This document shows, piece by piece, positions 24,853-35,689 of a stretch of 64,000 nt of DNA. The number at the start of each line of letters is the position of its first letter. The first letter of the stretch is position 1. A program made the position numbers and the translations under genes. Where the stretch lies: positions 923,727 to 987,726 of the forward strand of contig NZ_JACSPX010000001.1 in NCBI RefSeq assembly GCF_014836945.1, written 5' to 3'. The DNA is from Microbacterium commune. Its GTDB lineage: Bacteria; Actinomycetota; Actinomycetes; Actinomycetales; Microbacteriaceae. The notes under the pieces are model-generated. The model was given only the letters and a program-made list of their open reading frames with translations. It was not told where the DNA came from and ran no database searches.

Positions 24853-27389
24853 GCGTCCTCCTCCTGCCGGCGTGCGCCGGCCACTGTGAGCGTATCGAGC
24901 AGGCGGCTGCGAATCGAAAGCGCCGGGGTCCGGCGCGGGCGGATCCGCTCGAGGAGCGATCGCATCCGCAGACGGGTGCGAAGCCGCCGCCACCGTCGAT
25001 CACCGCGGCCGATGTCCGAGCGCTCGCGGTCGACGATCGCCCACGCGGCCGAGGCGTCGGTGTCGGCGGGCGGATGCGGCGAGAAGACCCCCGCGTCGAC
25101 GAGTCGGGCGAGCTCCTCGGCCGCCGGCCGCCCCGACGACTGCGCCCGCTGCACGCGCGTGCCGCCGCCCGGCATCGCCACCCCGTGGTCGACGTACAGG
25201 TCGACCAGATCCTCCCAGGCGCCGACGAGACGGATCTCGGCGTCGCCGGCTGTGCGTCGAGCGCGCCGACGCACGACCTTCGCGACGAGCAGGGTGAGCA
25301 GCGGCAGGGCGAGCAGCAGCAGCGCGAGCAGACCGATCGCGATCGCGCGGAGCGCGGGCAGGAACCCGCCGAGCAGCGGCGGATCTCTCTGGTCGAGGGG
25401 AGCCGCATCGGCCTGCGCGTCGTTCTGCGCCTGGGGCGGGTCCAGCGCTTCGCTGCGCGGCTGCTCGGGAACAGTCGGATGCTGGGGAAGCTGCTCGCCC
25501 TCGGTGATGGTACTGGGCAGCACCGCGAACTGCGGCGTCACGTCGACAGCGACCCACTCGGCACCCGGAGCGCGCACCTCCACCCACGCGCTCATGCTGG
25601 CGCCGGTGCAGGTCTCGGTGCAGGAGGCGATGCCGGGCACCTCGTCGGTGGTGCCGAGGCGCGCGCCCATGACGACCCGCGACTCGAGGCCCCAGTACCG
25701 GGCCAGCAGAGCCGCGGCGGCAGCGAACTGCTCGTCGTCGCCCACCGCCGAGACGAGCATCTCCGGCGGGGCGTCCGAGCCCACCTTCGCCTCCTGCCGT
25801 CGCAGTGCCGCGAACACCTCCTCGACGCGGGCCGAGGAGTGCCCGGCGTAGCTGGCGGCGAAGGAGTAGCCCTCCGAGCCCAGGGCAGCGATCCAGCCGG
25901 CCGCGGCCGCGTCGTCGAGCAGGGCGTGGCTGAGGTAGCCGCGCGAGCGGAGCCGATCGATCAGCTCGAGATACCCTGCACCGGTGCGCGGCTGCTCCTG
26001 GAGCTGAGCCCAGTCGACGAGCTCGGAGTACGCCTCGGCATCCAGCAGCGACGGCCCGCCCTGCGCCGTCGAGAGGTCGTCGCGATCTCCGCCGGCAGCC
26101 GCTGCGAGCACGGTGTAGCGATCCCCCGGCGCCAGTCCTCTGCCGCCCTCCGGCGCCTCCGCGATCGTGATGGCCGAGTCGCCGCCGTCGTCGATGTGGA
26201 AGCCGTCGGCCAGCGCGTCGGCACGGGGCCCCGAGAACGTCGGGGCCACGATGAGCTCGCCGGGCACCGGGGTCCAGATGCCGCGGTACGCGTCGCCGAT
26301 CGTGATCGTCAGCTCGGCGCGGTCCTGCCCCGGCGCGCTCGTGCGCGGCAGCCGACTGAAGCGCGCGTCGGGTGAGACGTGGAAGTCCTGTCCGTCGTAC
26401 CGGTCGAGCGTGACCAGCCGGATGCGATCGATGGCGCCCACGTCGCCCTCGATGCTCAGCACCGTCTCGTCGAGACGGTCGCCGGCGAACCACGACCGGT
26501 ACGACGCGAGCGGGCTCGGCTGCTCGCGCACGACGACCATCGGGTCCACGGCATCGCGAAGCACCGAGCGTTCCGACCAGTCGGCCGCCGCGGGCGCCAC
26601 GAGCGCACCCGCGGCGAGCGCGGCGACCACGAGAGAGCCGGCGAGCAGACGCCGGCGCACGGCGGGCCAGATCGGGGTGCCGCGCCGTGCCACGCCACGA
26701 GCGGCGACGGCGCGCAGCGCCGCTGCCCGCTGCAGCCGGGATCGTCCGACCAGCCAGGCGAGGGATGCGATGAAGAGCACGGCCCCGAGGGTCAGCTCCC
26801 GAGGCGCCGGGATCGTGACCGGCCCCAGGATCAGGGCGGGGCTCGGCGCCGAGACGCCGAAGGCTGTGCCGAACACGCCCATCGCCGCGACCACGACGAC
26901 CGCCGCCGCGGCGCGGCGGCCGGGGTGCAGGGCCAGGAGGGTCGCGACGAACGCGCCGAACAGGCTGACGACCAGCAGGGGCACGAGCACCGCCTGGTAC
27001 TCACCGAGCGGCGGCGCGAGGGTGAGGATCTGCTTCCAGCCGACGACGACGCCGAGCACCGCGTCGCACAGTCCGGCGAGGAACGCCGGAGCGGACCTCA
27101 GCCCGGAGGGCACGGCCAGGGGCACGGCGAGCACGAGGTAGCTGCTCACCACCGCGACGCCGCCGAGCACGGGGCCGAGGCGACGCGCGCGCACGAGCAC
27201 GCCCAGCCCGATGCCGGCCAGGCCTCCCACCGCGGCCACGGCGATCGCCCGCGACGACTCGTACACGGGCCACGCGCCGGCCGCCGTCACGGCCACGCCG
27301 ACGAGCACGTAGCCGAGACCCCACAGGGTCAGCGCTCGCGAGCGCGGCGGCCGACGGCGAGGCCGCGCGGCGGCATCCGTCCTGCTCAT
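24849..27389 (-). CDS. TgpA-like membrane protein with degenerate transglutaminase domain (copy 2)
   Basis: 846 residues. Layout follows copy 1: six or so membrane segments (about 20-260), an outer region, a degenerate transglutaminase core (about 430-620), a Pro/Gln-rich linker, one membrane segment (ALRAIAIGLLALLLLALPLL) and a cytoplasmic tail. Two of three catalytic residues are gone: VGDDEQFAAAA has Asp552 at the Cys position and MSAWVEV has Ser600 at the His position; Asp616 (VAVDVTP) remains. A Cys pair (ASCTETCTG) lies beside the lost His and is absent from copy 1. It cannot be an ordinary transglutaminase. ATG 27389 overlaps the DUF58 stop by four bases. Confidence 0.87.
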   Translation of the reverse strand: MSRTDAAARPRRRPPRSRALTLWGLGYVLVGVAVTAAGAWPVYESSRAIAVAAVGGLAGIGLGVLVRARRLGPVLGGVAVVSSYLVLAVPLAVPSGLRSAPAFLAGLCDAVLGVVVGWKQILTLAPPLGEYQAVLVPLLVVSLFGAFVATLLALHPGRRAAAAVVVVAAMGVFGTAFGVSAPSPALILGPVTIPAPRELTLGAVLFIASLAWLVGRSRLQRAAALRAVAARGVARRGTPIWPAVRRRLLAGSLVVAALAAGALVAPAAADWSERSVLRDAVDPMVVVREQPSPLASYRSWFAGDRLDETVLSIEGDVGAIDRIRLVTLDRYDGQDFHVSPDARFSRLPRTSAPGQDRAELTITIGDAYRGIWTPVPGELIVAPTFSGPRADALADGFHIDDGGDSAITIAEAPEGGRGLAPGDRYTVLAAAAGGDRDDLSTAQGGPSLLDAEAYSELVDWAQLQEQPRTGAGYLELIDRLRSRGYLSHALLDDAAAAGWIAALGSEGYSFAASYAGHSSARVEEVFAALRRQEAKVGSDAPPEMLVSAVGDDEQFAAAAALLARYWGLESRVVMGARLGTTDEVPGIASCTETCTGASMSAWVEVRAPGAEWVAVDVTPQFAVLPSTITEGEQLPQHPTVPEQPRSEALDPPQAQNDAQADAAPLDQRDPPLLGGFLPALRAIAIGLLALLLLALPLLTLLVAKVVRRRARRTAGDAEIRLVGAWEDLVDLYVDHGVAMPGGGTRVQRAQSSGRPAAEELARLVDAGVFSPHPPADTDASAAWAIVDRERSDIGRGDRRWRRLRTRLRMRSLLERIRPRRTPALSIRSRLLDTLTVAGARRQEEDA

Positions 27390-28755
27390 CGCAGCGCTCC
27401 CCTCGCCAGCATCTTCGGCAGGTCGCCCAGTGCGCCGAGAGTGAGCACGGAGAGCTCGCGCGCGTTGCGCAGCGTGGGCTCCGCGCCCAGCTCGCTGCGC
27501 ACGGCGACGGCCCCCACCGCGGCGGGCAGCCGCACGGCGGCATGCCGCAGCCGGCCTGTCGGCATCCTCGATCCGGTGAGCAGGAAGGCGATCGAGAGAT
27601 CGGGGTACGCCTGGGCGGTCAGGGCGGTGACGGCCTCGAGGCGCATCACGTCGTCGGCGAGGTCGACCGTCGAGGTGCCGTCGAGCAGCGCCCGGGGGGT
27701 GAGGGTCGAGAGCGTTCTGATCGACTGCGTCGTCGTGGCGCCGTGCTCGGAGACGATCCCGCTGACGGCGAACAGCACGTCGCGGCCCTCGAACACGCCC
27801 TGCAGCGCGAGAGACGCGGCGGCGCTGACGGTGTTCTCGAACTCGTCGTCGCCGTCGTACGAGTCGGCCGCGAGATCGAGCAGGACGGCGATGCGCGCGT
27901 GGCGCGACTCCTCGTACTGCCGCACCATCAGGCGGCCGGTCTTGGCGGTCGACTTCCAGTGCACGTGCCGCTGCGAGTCGCCGACCACGTACTCGCGCAC
28001 GGCGTGGAACGAGAGGTCCGCGTCGACGAGCGTGCTGCTGGGTGTGCCCTCGAGGTCGCGGATGAGCCCGGCCGCGGTGCTGGGGATCGCGACGGTCACC
28101 GGATGCACGTGGATGCGCTGCACTTCTGGCCAGCTGAGCTCGCGGCGCAGCAGGCCGATCGGGTCTGCGCGGGTGATGGTCATCGGGCCGACGTCGATCA
28201 CCCCGCGACGGTGCGCGCCGATCGTCAGCTCTTCGCGGTGCTGCGCACCGGGTCGCAGCAGGGGCACGTGCGCTTCGATCAGGCCGTCGCCGACGGGCAC
28301 GTCGACGACGCCCGGCAGCGACAGGCGCGCGCCCTCGTTGCGCACGTCGAGAGTCGCCGCGATCTCGGATCCGGCCACCACGCGGTCCCGGTCGAGCACG
28401 AGCCCGATGCGGTGATCGTTCGCTCCGAGCACGAACGGGATGCAGAGCACGAGCAGCGCGAGCGAGACGGCGGCGACCGCCCACGCCTCCACCCAGCCGA
28501 ATGCCCGTCCTGCGGCCACGCCGAGCACGAGCGCGACCACGACGAGCGCCCCGGCCGCGGTCACGGTCTCGTGCACCCACGCACCGACGGCGCGGCCCGC
28601 GCGGCCGAGGGCGCGCAGGGTCCTGCGAGCGCCGGACACCGCGCCGCGGACAGCACCGCGCTGCGTCGTCGTGGAGTATCGCGTGACGGTCGAGGTGCGG
28701 GTCGACGTGCTCGTGCGCGCCGCCGCCCTGGTGATCCGCGATTCGGTGCTGAAGC

Positions 28756-28759
<4 letters not shown>
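27386..28759 (-). CDS. DUF58 membrane protein (copy 2)
   Basis: 457 residues. A Ser/Thr/Arg-rich N-terminus of about 40 residues (TSTSTRTSTVTRYSTTT) precedes two membrane segments (about 65-112). The DUF58 signature VHWKSTAKTG and MVRQYEESRH is intact, followed by a vWA-like region (IAVLLDLAADSYDGDDE). The Thr-rich cytoplasmic N-terminus is absent from copy 1 and could be a kinase target. Both ends overlap their neighbours by four bases. Presumed partner of the MoxR protein encoded just upstream. Confidence 0.9.
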
Positions 28760-29721
<962 letters not shown>

Positions 29722-29767
29722 GGAGCATCCTCTCGAAGGGGGCGGGCGACGCGGGCACCGCGGAAGG

Positions 29768-32700
29768 TCACGGGCATGCGGTCATCCGCTGGGTGATCGC
29801 AGACAGGGTCCCGTACGCGCCGTTCCACGACAGCGTGACGTCGTACGAGCCCGGCGCGTCGGCCGCCTCGGCCGCCGCCACCCGGTACGAGCCCCGCGCT
29901 GCAGCGGAGACGCTGACGGCGTCGGACGGGTCGGTGGGTGACAGGCACGCCGCGAAGTCGACCTGGACGATGGTCGGCGCCGTGGCGGCGGTGACCTTCA
30001 CCGGGTCGGAGCACCGTTCGGTCTCGGTCGCGTGACAGGCGCGGGCGCGCACCTGGCCGGGCGACGCGTCGGGGCTCAGCGTGAACTCGTCACGCCACGA
30101 CCCGTACATCTGGTACTGGGCGACGAATCCCGGTTCGACGTCGATTGCGGGTGCCGAGGCGAGCGGGTACGAGTACCGATCACCCTGACGGGTCGGCGTC
30201 TCGGCGACCCGGTAGGTCGTGTCGCCGCCCGGGCCGGCGACGAAGGTGAAGGTGAACACGCGCACGGTGGTCGACTCCGCGACGCCGTAGCCGTTCGACA
30301 CGCAGGCCTTCACGCTGTACGCCTGGTACGCCTCGAGCCCCTGCAGCGAGGGCGACGACGAGGTGACCTCCGCTCCGGAGACCCGCAGGCCACCGGAATC
30401 GTCGGCGCTGCACGTCGCCCCGCCCGATCGCCACGCCAGGTAGACGACCTCGAGCGGCTCGTCGCTGCCGTTGCCCTGCGGCGAGATGCCCGACACGTTC
30501 ACCGCGGTGTTCGAGGCGGCGGTGGCCTGGGTCTGAGCGGGGTCGAAGTACGGTGCGCCGGCGACCGTGACGGAGACAGGGTAGGCGGCCCCCTCGTTGC
30601 CGCCGCCGGTCGGCGGCTGGAACTGGCTGACCGGCACGAGCGTGATGGTCTGCGCTCCCGGAGCCAGCGTGAGCTCGGCGGTGGTGGTGGCTCCGGTGCG
30701 CGGGATCACGTCACCGGTCTCCGCCACGCGGAACGCGCGGGCGTCGCTCGCGGCGGTGATGGCCAGCGAGACCACCCCTCTGCCCCGATCGTTGCCTCCC
30801 TGCCGGTACACGGGTGTCGCGGTGGCCTTCGAGATCACCGGCGCCTCGTACGCCCAGCTGGTGTGCGCCGAGGTCGCGGCCGACGTTCCCACGGCGTTCA
30901 CGGCGGCGGCGGTGAAAGAATGCGGCACACCGTTCACCAGACCATTCACCGTGCAGCGGACGGTGCTGCCCGCCGGCCGGCAGGCAGCACCCGCCGGTGA
31001 GCCGTCGCGCAGGATCGTCACGCCGGTCAGTGCCGGATGCGCCCGCGCGGCCTGGCCGAGCGAGACCTCCAGCTCGACGCTGGATCGGCCGAAGCCGATC
31101 GTCGTGAGGCTGGCCGGCGGCTGGGGGAAGCCCTGCAGATCGAGCGTCAGAGTGCCTCCGCCGGTACGGCCCTGAGCATCCGCGACCGTGAACGGCACCG
31201 TGCACTGGCCGCCGGGAGCCTGTCCGCCGGACGGCCAGCTGACGGCGATGGCTCGTTCGTTCACCGCAGCGAGAGCGGCGACGTCGCAGCGCGCCCCGGC
31301 ACCCAGCGACACCAGCTGCAGCCCGGCGCCGGGCTTGCCGGCGAACGGATCGTACTCGCCGGCGATGTCGACGACGTCGATCGAGCATCCGCCGCTCGTG
31401 ACCACGCACTGACGGGTCAGGGTCGCCCCGCGCGGTGCGTCCGGCGGTGCGGCGCCGACGACGAGGCGCAGCACGGCCGTCGGCTCACCGTCGGACGGAA
31501 CCGTCACGGCGACCTGCTCGACGGCGCCGGATCGGGCGTCCGCCCGCGCCTCCACGCTCAGCGTCGCGCCCTTCTGGGTGACGATGAACGACGATCCCGA
31601 GTAGGCGATGCGGTACTGCAGCGACGACCGGTCGCCCTCGCGTCCGCCCTCCCAGGAGGCCATGCCGGCGTACAGGTCGATGTCGGTCGTCGCGCCGGGG
31701 GCGACGGTGTGCGCGATCGACGACAGCACGAGCTGCGGCGCCGACGGCCGGATGCCCACCGGCACGTCGACGTACGACCAGGTGCGCTGTCCGTCCAGAC
31801 GCACGGGCACGAGGCAGGTGTCCGACCACGGGGCCTCGCGGCCGGCCGTGTACACGGCTGTGGTGCCCGAGCCTGCGGTGCAGGTGGCGGCACCGCGCTG
31901 GGCGAGGAACGGCCCCTCGCCGAGCTGCACCCCGTCGGATGCCGGCAGATCGAGCATCTCGCGCACATCGAAGGTCGTCGACGCATCCTCGTCGACCGTC
32001 ACCGGCTTCACACCCTGCTTCAGCTGCACCCGCATGTCGTCGAAGGCGGGGATGTGCAGGAATCCGTATCCGACGACGTCACGCCCCGCGGGGGACGTGC
32101 CGGTGACCTGGAACGGCACGAGAGCGCCGTCTTCGGGGGCCGGTCCGATGATGCGGCTGCCCTTCACCGTGTATCCGCCGGTGTCGCCCCACAGGCTCAG
32201 CGTCAGCGATCGCACATCGCCCGACGCCCACTGCACACGCTCGCCGAGCACGTCGATGCCGCCCGACGCCAGCTCGGCCCGATCGCGCGCGGTGAGCACC
32301 GTGTCGGACACCACCGGCTGGTCGACGACCGCGCCGTCGGAGACCGAGACGACGATCAGTCCCTGCGCGGTGCTCGCCGTCCGGCTCGAGCGCACCGTGT
32401 AGAAGTACGAGTTCGTGCCCGCCACATCGCCCGCACGCAGCACGATCCGTCCGTCCTCGAGCGACGTGTCCGGGTCGACGAGCGCGTCGAGCCGCGCGTA
32501 CAGCGGGTTGCCCGGCACGGCAGGGGCGTTGGGCACGAGGTCGACGATCTCGAGCTCCCCCTGCGCGGGATCGGAGTCGTTCGCCGCCGGGTGGATCACC
32601 ACCGGCGTCGCGGAGCCGGTCTCGACGCGCACGTAATCGCTGTACGCGACGGGTGCGGCGTCGCTCACCCTCGCGTCGAGCACGCCGATGCGGATCCGGG

Positions 32701-35689
32701 CCGAGGCCGTCTCGCCCTGCGAGTCGCGAACCGAGTACCGGAACGTCACCTGACCGCCCTCCACCCCGCCGGCGGGGGCGCGGTAGACGATCGCATCACC
32801 GGCGGCGGAGATCGTGGCCGTCCCGCGCCCGCGATCCGGCTGCTCCACCGCGGCGAGGGTCACGCGGTCGCCGTCGGGATCCACGCCGTCCGTCGGCACG
32901 GTGAGCGAGACGGTCTGCCCGCTCAGCACGCGTCCGATGAGCGCCTTCGGGCTGGGTGCGCGGTTGGTGCCGGAGGGGACGACGGTGACCGTCACCGCTC
33001 CGCTGTCGAAGAGCTCGGGACTGCGCTCGAGCGACACGGCGTAGGTCAGCCGGTACGTGCCGGGCGTGGCCGGTGCGAGATAGCGCAGGGCGCCGCCGTC
33101 TGCGAAGACCAGTTCGCCGTCCTGGCCGGACCCGCCCACATCGGAGCGCACGATCAGCGGCTCTCCGCGCGGCGCCACGTCGTTGCCGGTGACGTCGATC
33201 CTGGTGAGGGCGCCTGCGCGCACGGTGACCGCATCGGGGAACACGATCGGTCGTGTGACGGTCGACGGCGGGGTGAGGAACACCGTCACCGTGCCCTCGA
33301 CCGCCGCCCCCGACCCGTCGGCCACCGTCACCGTGGCCCTGCCGATGACGCCCGGCTCTCCGTCGGAGGTGGTGCCGCTGACGCGGAGCCGCTCGTTGCC
33401 GACGACGTTCGCCGTCAGCTGCGGGGTCGAGCTCATCGCGCCGGCGAGGATCAGCACGCGTCCGTTCGTGTTCCGCACGGCACGCAGCACATCGACCGTC
33501 GTGTCCTCCCCCGCGCGGACGAACGCGGTCAACGGCGCCATCGTCAGCGGGGCGGCACCGTCGACAGCGGTGATCCGGATGACCGCGGACTGCTCGGCCT
33601 GGGTCATCGTGTCCTGCGCGGTGTAGGTGACGACGTACTCGCCGGCCTCCGGCACCGTCACCTCGACCACGCCGGATGCCGTGTTCGGCACCACCGTCAT
33701 CCCCTCGGCGGTCGCGGCGGTCTGCACGGCGTCGACGAGGCGGTACGATCCGGATCCGCCGGTGAGATGATCGCCGATGCGCACGCTCTGCGGCTCGCCG
33801 ATGCGCGCCGTGATCGCCACCGGCGCGGCCCGCATCGCCGGGCTGCCGTTCACGCGCACCTCGAGCGTCTTCTCGGTGGCCGCTCCGCGGGCGTCGGCCA
33901 CGATGACCGTCACGGGGATCACGGCATCCGCCGCGTTGGGATCGGTGTGGCGGATCGCGACGCGCCCATCCGCGGTCGGCACGACCATGACCGGCGCCGC
34001 GCTGTCGACCTCGTACGCGTCGCTGAGCACCAGGGGGTCGCCCTCGGGGTCGACCCATCCGGCCAGCACCGGCACGATCGTGCTGCCGCCGGGCAGCAGC
34101 TCGGGAGACGGCCAGTCCTGCCGGCACGCGTCGACACCGCACCAGACCGGCGCCGAATTCGCGTCGTCTGCGACCACGGTGAGCGTCACGGTGGCCGGCT
34201 GCGAGACGGATGCACCGTCGGTCACCGTGTAGCTGAACGTGGTCTGGCCCGACGTCGCCCGCACGTCGACAGCCAGCGACTGCGCGTTGCCCACCAGCGA
34301 CAGCTGCCCGAAGGCGGGATCGGTCAATCCGCCCTCGACGGACGACGCGTCGATCGTGAGCACGTCCTTGCGGTTCGGATCGTGGTCGTTGAGCAGCACG
34401 GGCAGCACGACCTGCTCACCAGCCCTGACACCGAAGGCGTCGTCCACGGCGATCGGAGGCAGCTGCTCGGCGACGTCCTCGACGACGACCCGGCCTTCCT
34501 GCTCCTTCGTCTCGTCGTCGACATCCCACTGCTCCAGCGGCACCGGGCGCCCGTCCGGGGCCGTCCAGATGAGCCCGGTCGCGAGTTCGGTGAGCACCGC
34601 CCGGTCGCCGTTGGCGCGGAAGACGGGCTGGATGTCGACCGAGTCGAGCACCTCGTCCGGCACGGTCAGCGCGGTGACGTCGCCGTCGGATGACCACAGC
34701 GTCGCCGAACCGGTGTCCACCCATCCCGCGTATCGCGCCGAGCCGACCACGACGGGCGCGGCGGGCACCCCGGCGGCGTCGGCGATGCGCTCGGCCTCGC
34801 CGCTGCGCAGCGCCACCGACACGAGCCCGTCCGAGTCCGCGATCAGCACGTCGTCCCCGCGGGCCGCGCCGCCCTGCAGAACGGCGTCGTCGGCGACATC
34901 GAGATCGACGGCGTCGTCGCGGCCGGCGACCCAGAGCCTGCCCTCACCGCGCTGCAACAGCGCCCAGCGCTCGCCGATGACGGTCAGGGCCAGGTCGGCA
35001 TCACCGTCTGGAGCCGCGGCGAGCGTCGAGCCGTCGCCGACGAAACGGTGCTCCTCGACGTCGAAGAGGCGCACGGCGCCCTCGTCGGACGAGTACAGCG
35101 CGAGCAGCCCTGCGGGCGAGAGGCCGATCGCGTCGGCGACATACGTCGGGCGCTCCTCACCCTCCTCGACCTCCGCCTCCGCGAACGGGTCGACGAGGGC
35201 CGTGGCGGCTCCGGGCTCGAGGGACGACACCGCCACCTGCCCGGTGTCGGTGCGGTACGCGACGAAGGATCCGGCTGACACGATCTGACGCGTGCCGGCC
35301 GGCGTGGGGACGGATGCCGAGGGAGCGCCGTCCTCCGCGGCATCCGCGAGCAGATCCGTGGGACTCGCCGGGTCGATGTCCCAGCGCTGCCGGCTGCCCT
35401 GGCTGAACAGCACCGCCGACTGCCCGCTCTGCCACACCGCCTCGGGTGAGTCCGCCGACCGGACGGTGTCGATCTCGGCGAGCTCGGTGTTGACCCGCGC
35501 GTACTGGCCCGCTTCGCGCAGCACCCACACCGACGACTCCAGCCGGGGCACCTCCTGCGCCGGGTAGCCCTGCGCGGTGACGGCGAGCACGATGACGACC
35601 AGAACGGCGACAGCGCCGGCGATGCCCGCGATGAGGCGCCTCCGGGAGCGGGCGGGCGCGGGCGCCTGGCCCTCCTTGCCGAGTGCCAT
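29768..35689 (-). CDS. Giant membrane-anchored Ig-like surface protein (copy 2)
   Basis: 1973 residues. Signal-anchor at about 19-40 after a basic cluster (ARSRRRL). An outer propeller-like region (about 45-395) is followed by an acidic linker and many Ig/cadherin-like repeats with degenerate D-x-D-P-x-G-D turns (VLLNDHDPNRKD, VTGNDVAPRG, TDGVDPDGDRV). FN3-like domains follow from about residue 1520 (VNGLVNGVPHSFTAAAVN). The C-terminus ends in Cys-Pro without an LPXTG signal. The repeats are more diverged from each other than in copy 1. The start at 35689 shares one base with the kinase stop (TGATG). Likely an adhesin or structural fibre. Confidence 0.85.
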   Translation of the reverse strand: MALGKEGQAPAPARSRRRLIAGIAGAVAVLVVIVLAVTAQGYPAQEVPRLESSVWVLREAGQYARVNTELAEIDTVRSADSPEAVWQSGQSAVLFSQGSRQRWDIDPASPTDLLADAAEDGAPSASVPTPAGTRQIVSAGSFVAYRTDTGQVAVSSLEPGAATALVDPFAEAEVEEGEERPTYVADAIGLSPAGLLALYSSDEGAVRLFDVEEHRFVGDGSTLAAAPDGDADLALTVIGERWALLQRGEGRLWVAGRDDAVDLDVADDAVLQGGAARGDDVLIADSDGLVSVALRSGEAERIADAAGVPAAPVVVGSARYAGWVDTGSATLWSSDGDVTALTVPDEVLDSVDIQPVFRANGDRAVLTELATGLIWTAPDGRPVPLEQWDVDDETKEQEGRVVVEDVAEQLPPIAVDDAFGVRAGEQVVLPVLLNDHDPNRKDVLTIDASSVEGGLTDPAFGQLSLVGNAQSLAVDVRATSGQTTFSYTVTDGASVSQPATVTLTVVADDANSAPVWCGVDACRQDWPSPELLPGGSTIVPVLAGWVDPEGDPLVLSDAYEVDSAAPVMVVPTADGRVAIRHTDPNAADAVIPVTVIVADARGAATEKTLEVRVNGSPAMRAAPVAITARIGEPQSVRIGDHLTGGSGSYRLVDAVQTAATAEGMTVVPNTASGVVEVTVPEAGEYVVTYTAQDTMTQAEQSAVIRITAVDGAAPLTMAPLTAFVRAGEDTTVDVLRAVRNTNGRVLILAGAMSSTPQLTANVVGNERLRVSGTTSDGEPGVIGRATVTVADGSGAAVEGTVTVFLTPPSTVTRPIVFPDAVTVRAGALTRIDVTGNDVAPRGEPLIVRSDVGGSGQDGELVFADGGALRYLAPATPGTYRLTYAVSLERSPELFDSGAVTVTVVPSGTNRAPSPKALIGRVLSGQTVSLTVPTDGVDPDGDRVTLAAVEQPDRGRGTATISAAGDAIVYRAPAGGVEGGQVTFRYSVRDSQGETASARIRIGVLDARVSDAAPVAYSDYVRVETGSATPVVIHPAANDSDPAQGELEIVDLVPNAPAVPGNPLYARLDALVDPDTSLEDGRIVLRAGDVAGTNSYFYTVRSSRTASTAQGLIVVSVSDGAVVDQPVVSDTVLTARDRAELASGGIDVLGERVQWASGDVRSLTLSLWGDTGGYTVKGSRIIGPAPEDGALVPFQVTGTSPAGRDVVGYGFLHIPAFDDMRVQLKQGVKPVTVDEDASTTFDVREMLDLPASDGVQLGEGPFLAQRGAATCTAGSGTTAVYTAGREAPWSDTCLVPVRLDGQRTWSYVDVPVGIRPSAPQLVLSSIAHTVAPGATTDIDLYAGMASWEGGREGDRSSLQYRIAYSGSSFIVTQKGATLSVEARADARSGAVEQVAVTVPSDGEPTAVLRLVVGAAPPDAPRGATLTRQCVVTSGGCSIDVVDIAGEYDPFAGKPGAGLQLVSLGAGARCDVAALAAVNERAIAVSWPSGGQAPGGQCTVPFTVADAQGRTGGGTLTLDLQGFPQPPASLTTIGFGRSSVELEVSLGQAARAHPALTGVTILRDGSPAGAACRPAGSTVRCTVNGLVNGVPHSFTAAAVNAVGTSAATSAHTSWAYEAPVISKATATPVYRQGGNDRGRGVVSLAITAASDARAFRVAETGDVIPRTGATTTAELTLAPGAQTITLVPVSQFQPPTGGGNEGAAYPVSVTVAGAPYFDPAQTQATAASNTAVNVSGISPQGNGSDEPLEVVYLAWRSGGATCSADDSGGLRVSGAEVTSSSPSLQGLEAYQAYSVKACVSNGYGVAESTTVRVFTFTFVAGPGGDTTYRVAETPTRQGDRYSYPLASAPAIDVEPGFVAQYQMYGSWRDEFTLSPDASPGQVRARACHATETERCSDPVKVTAATAPTIVQVDFAACLSPTDPSDAVSVSAAARGSYRVAAAEAADAPGSYDVTLSWNGAYGTLSAITQRMTACP

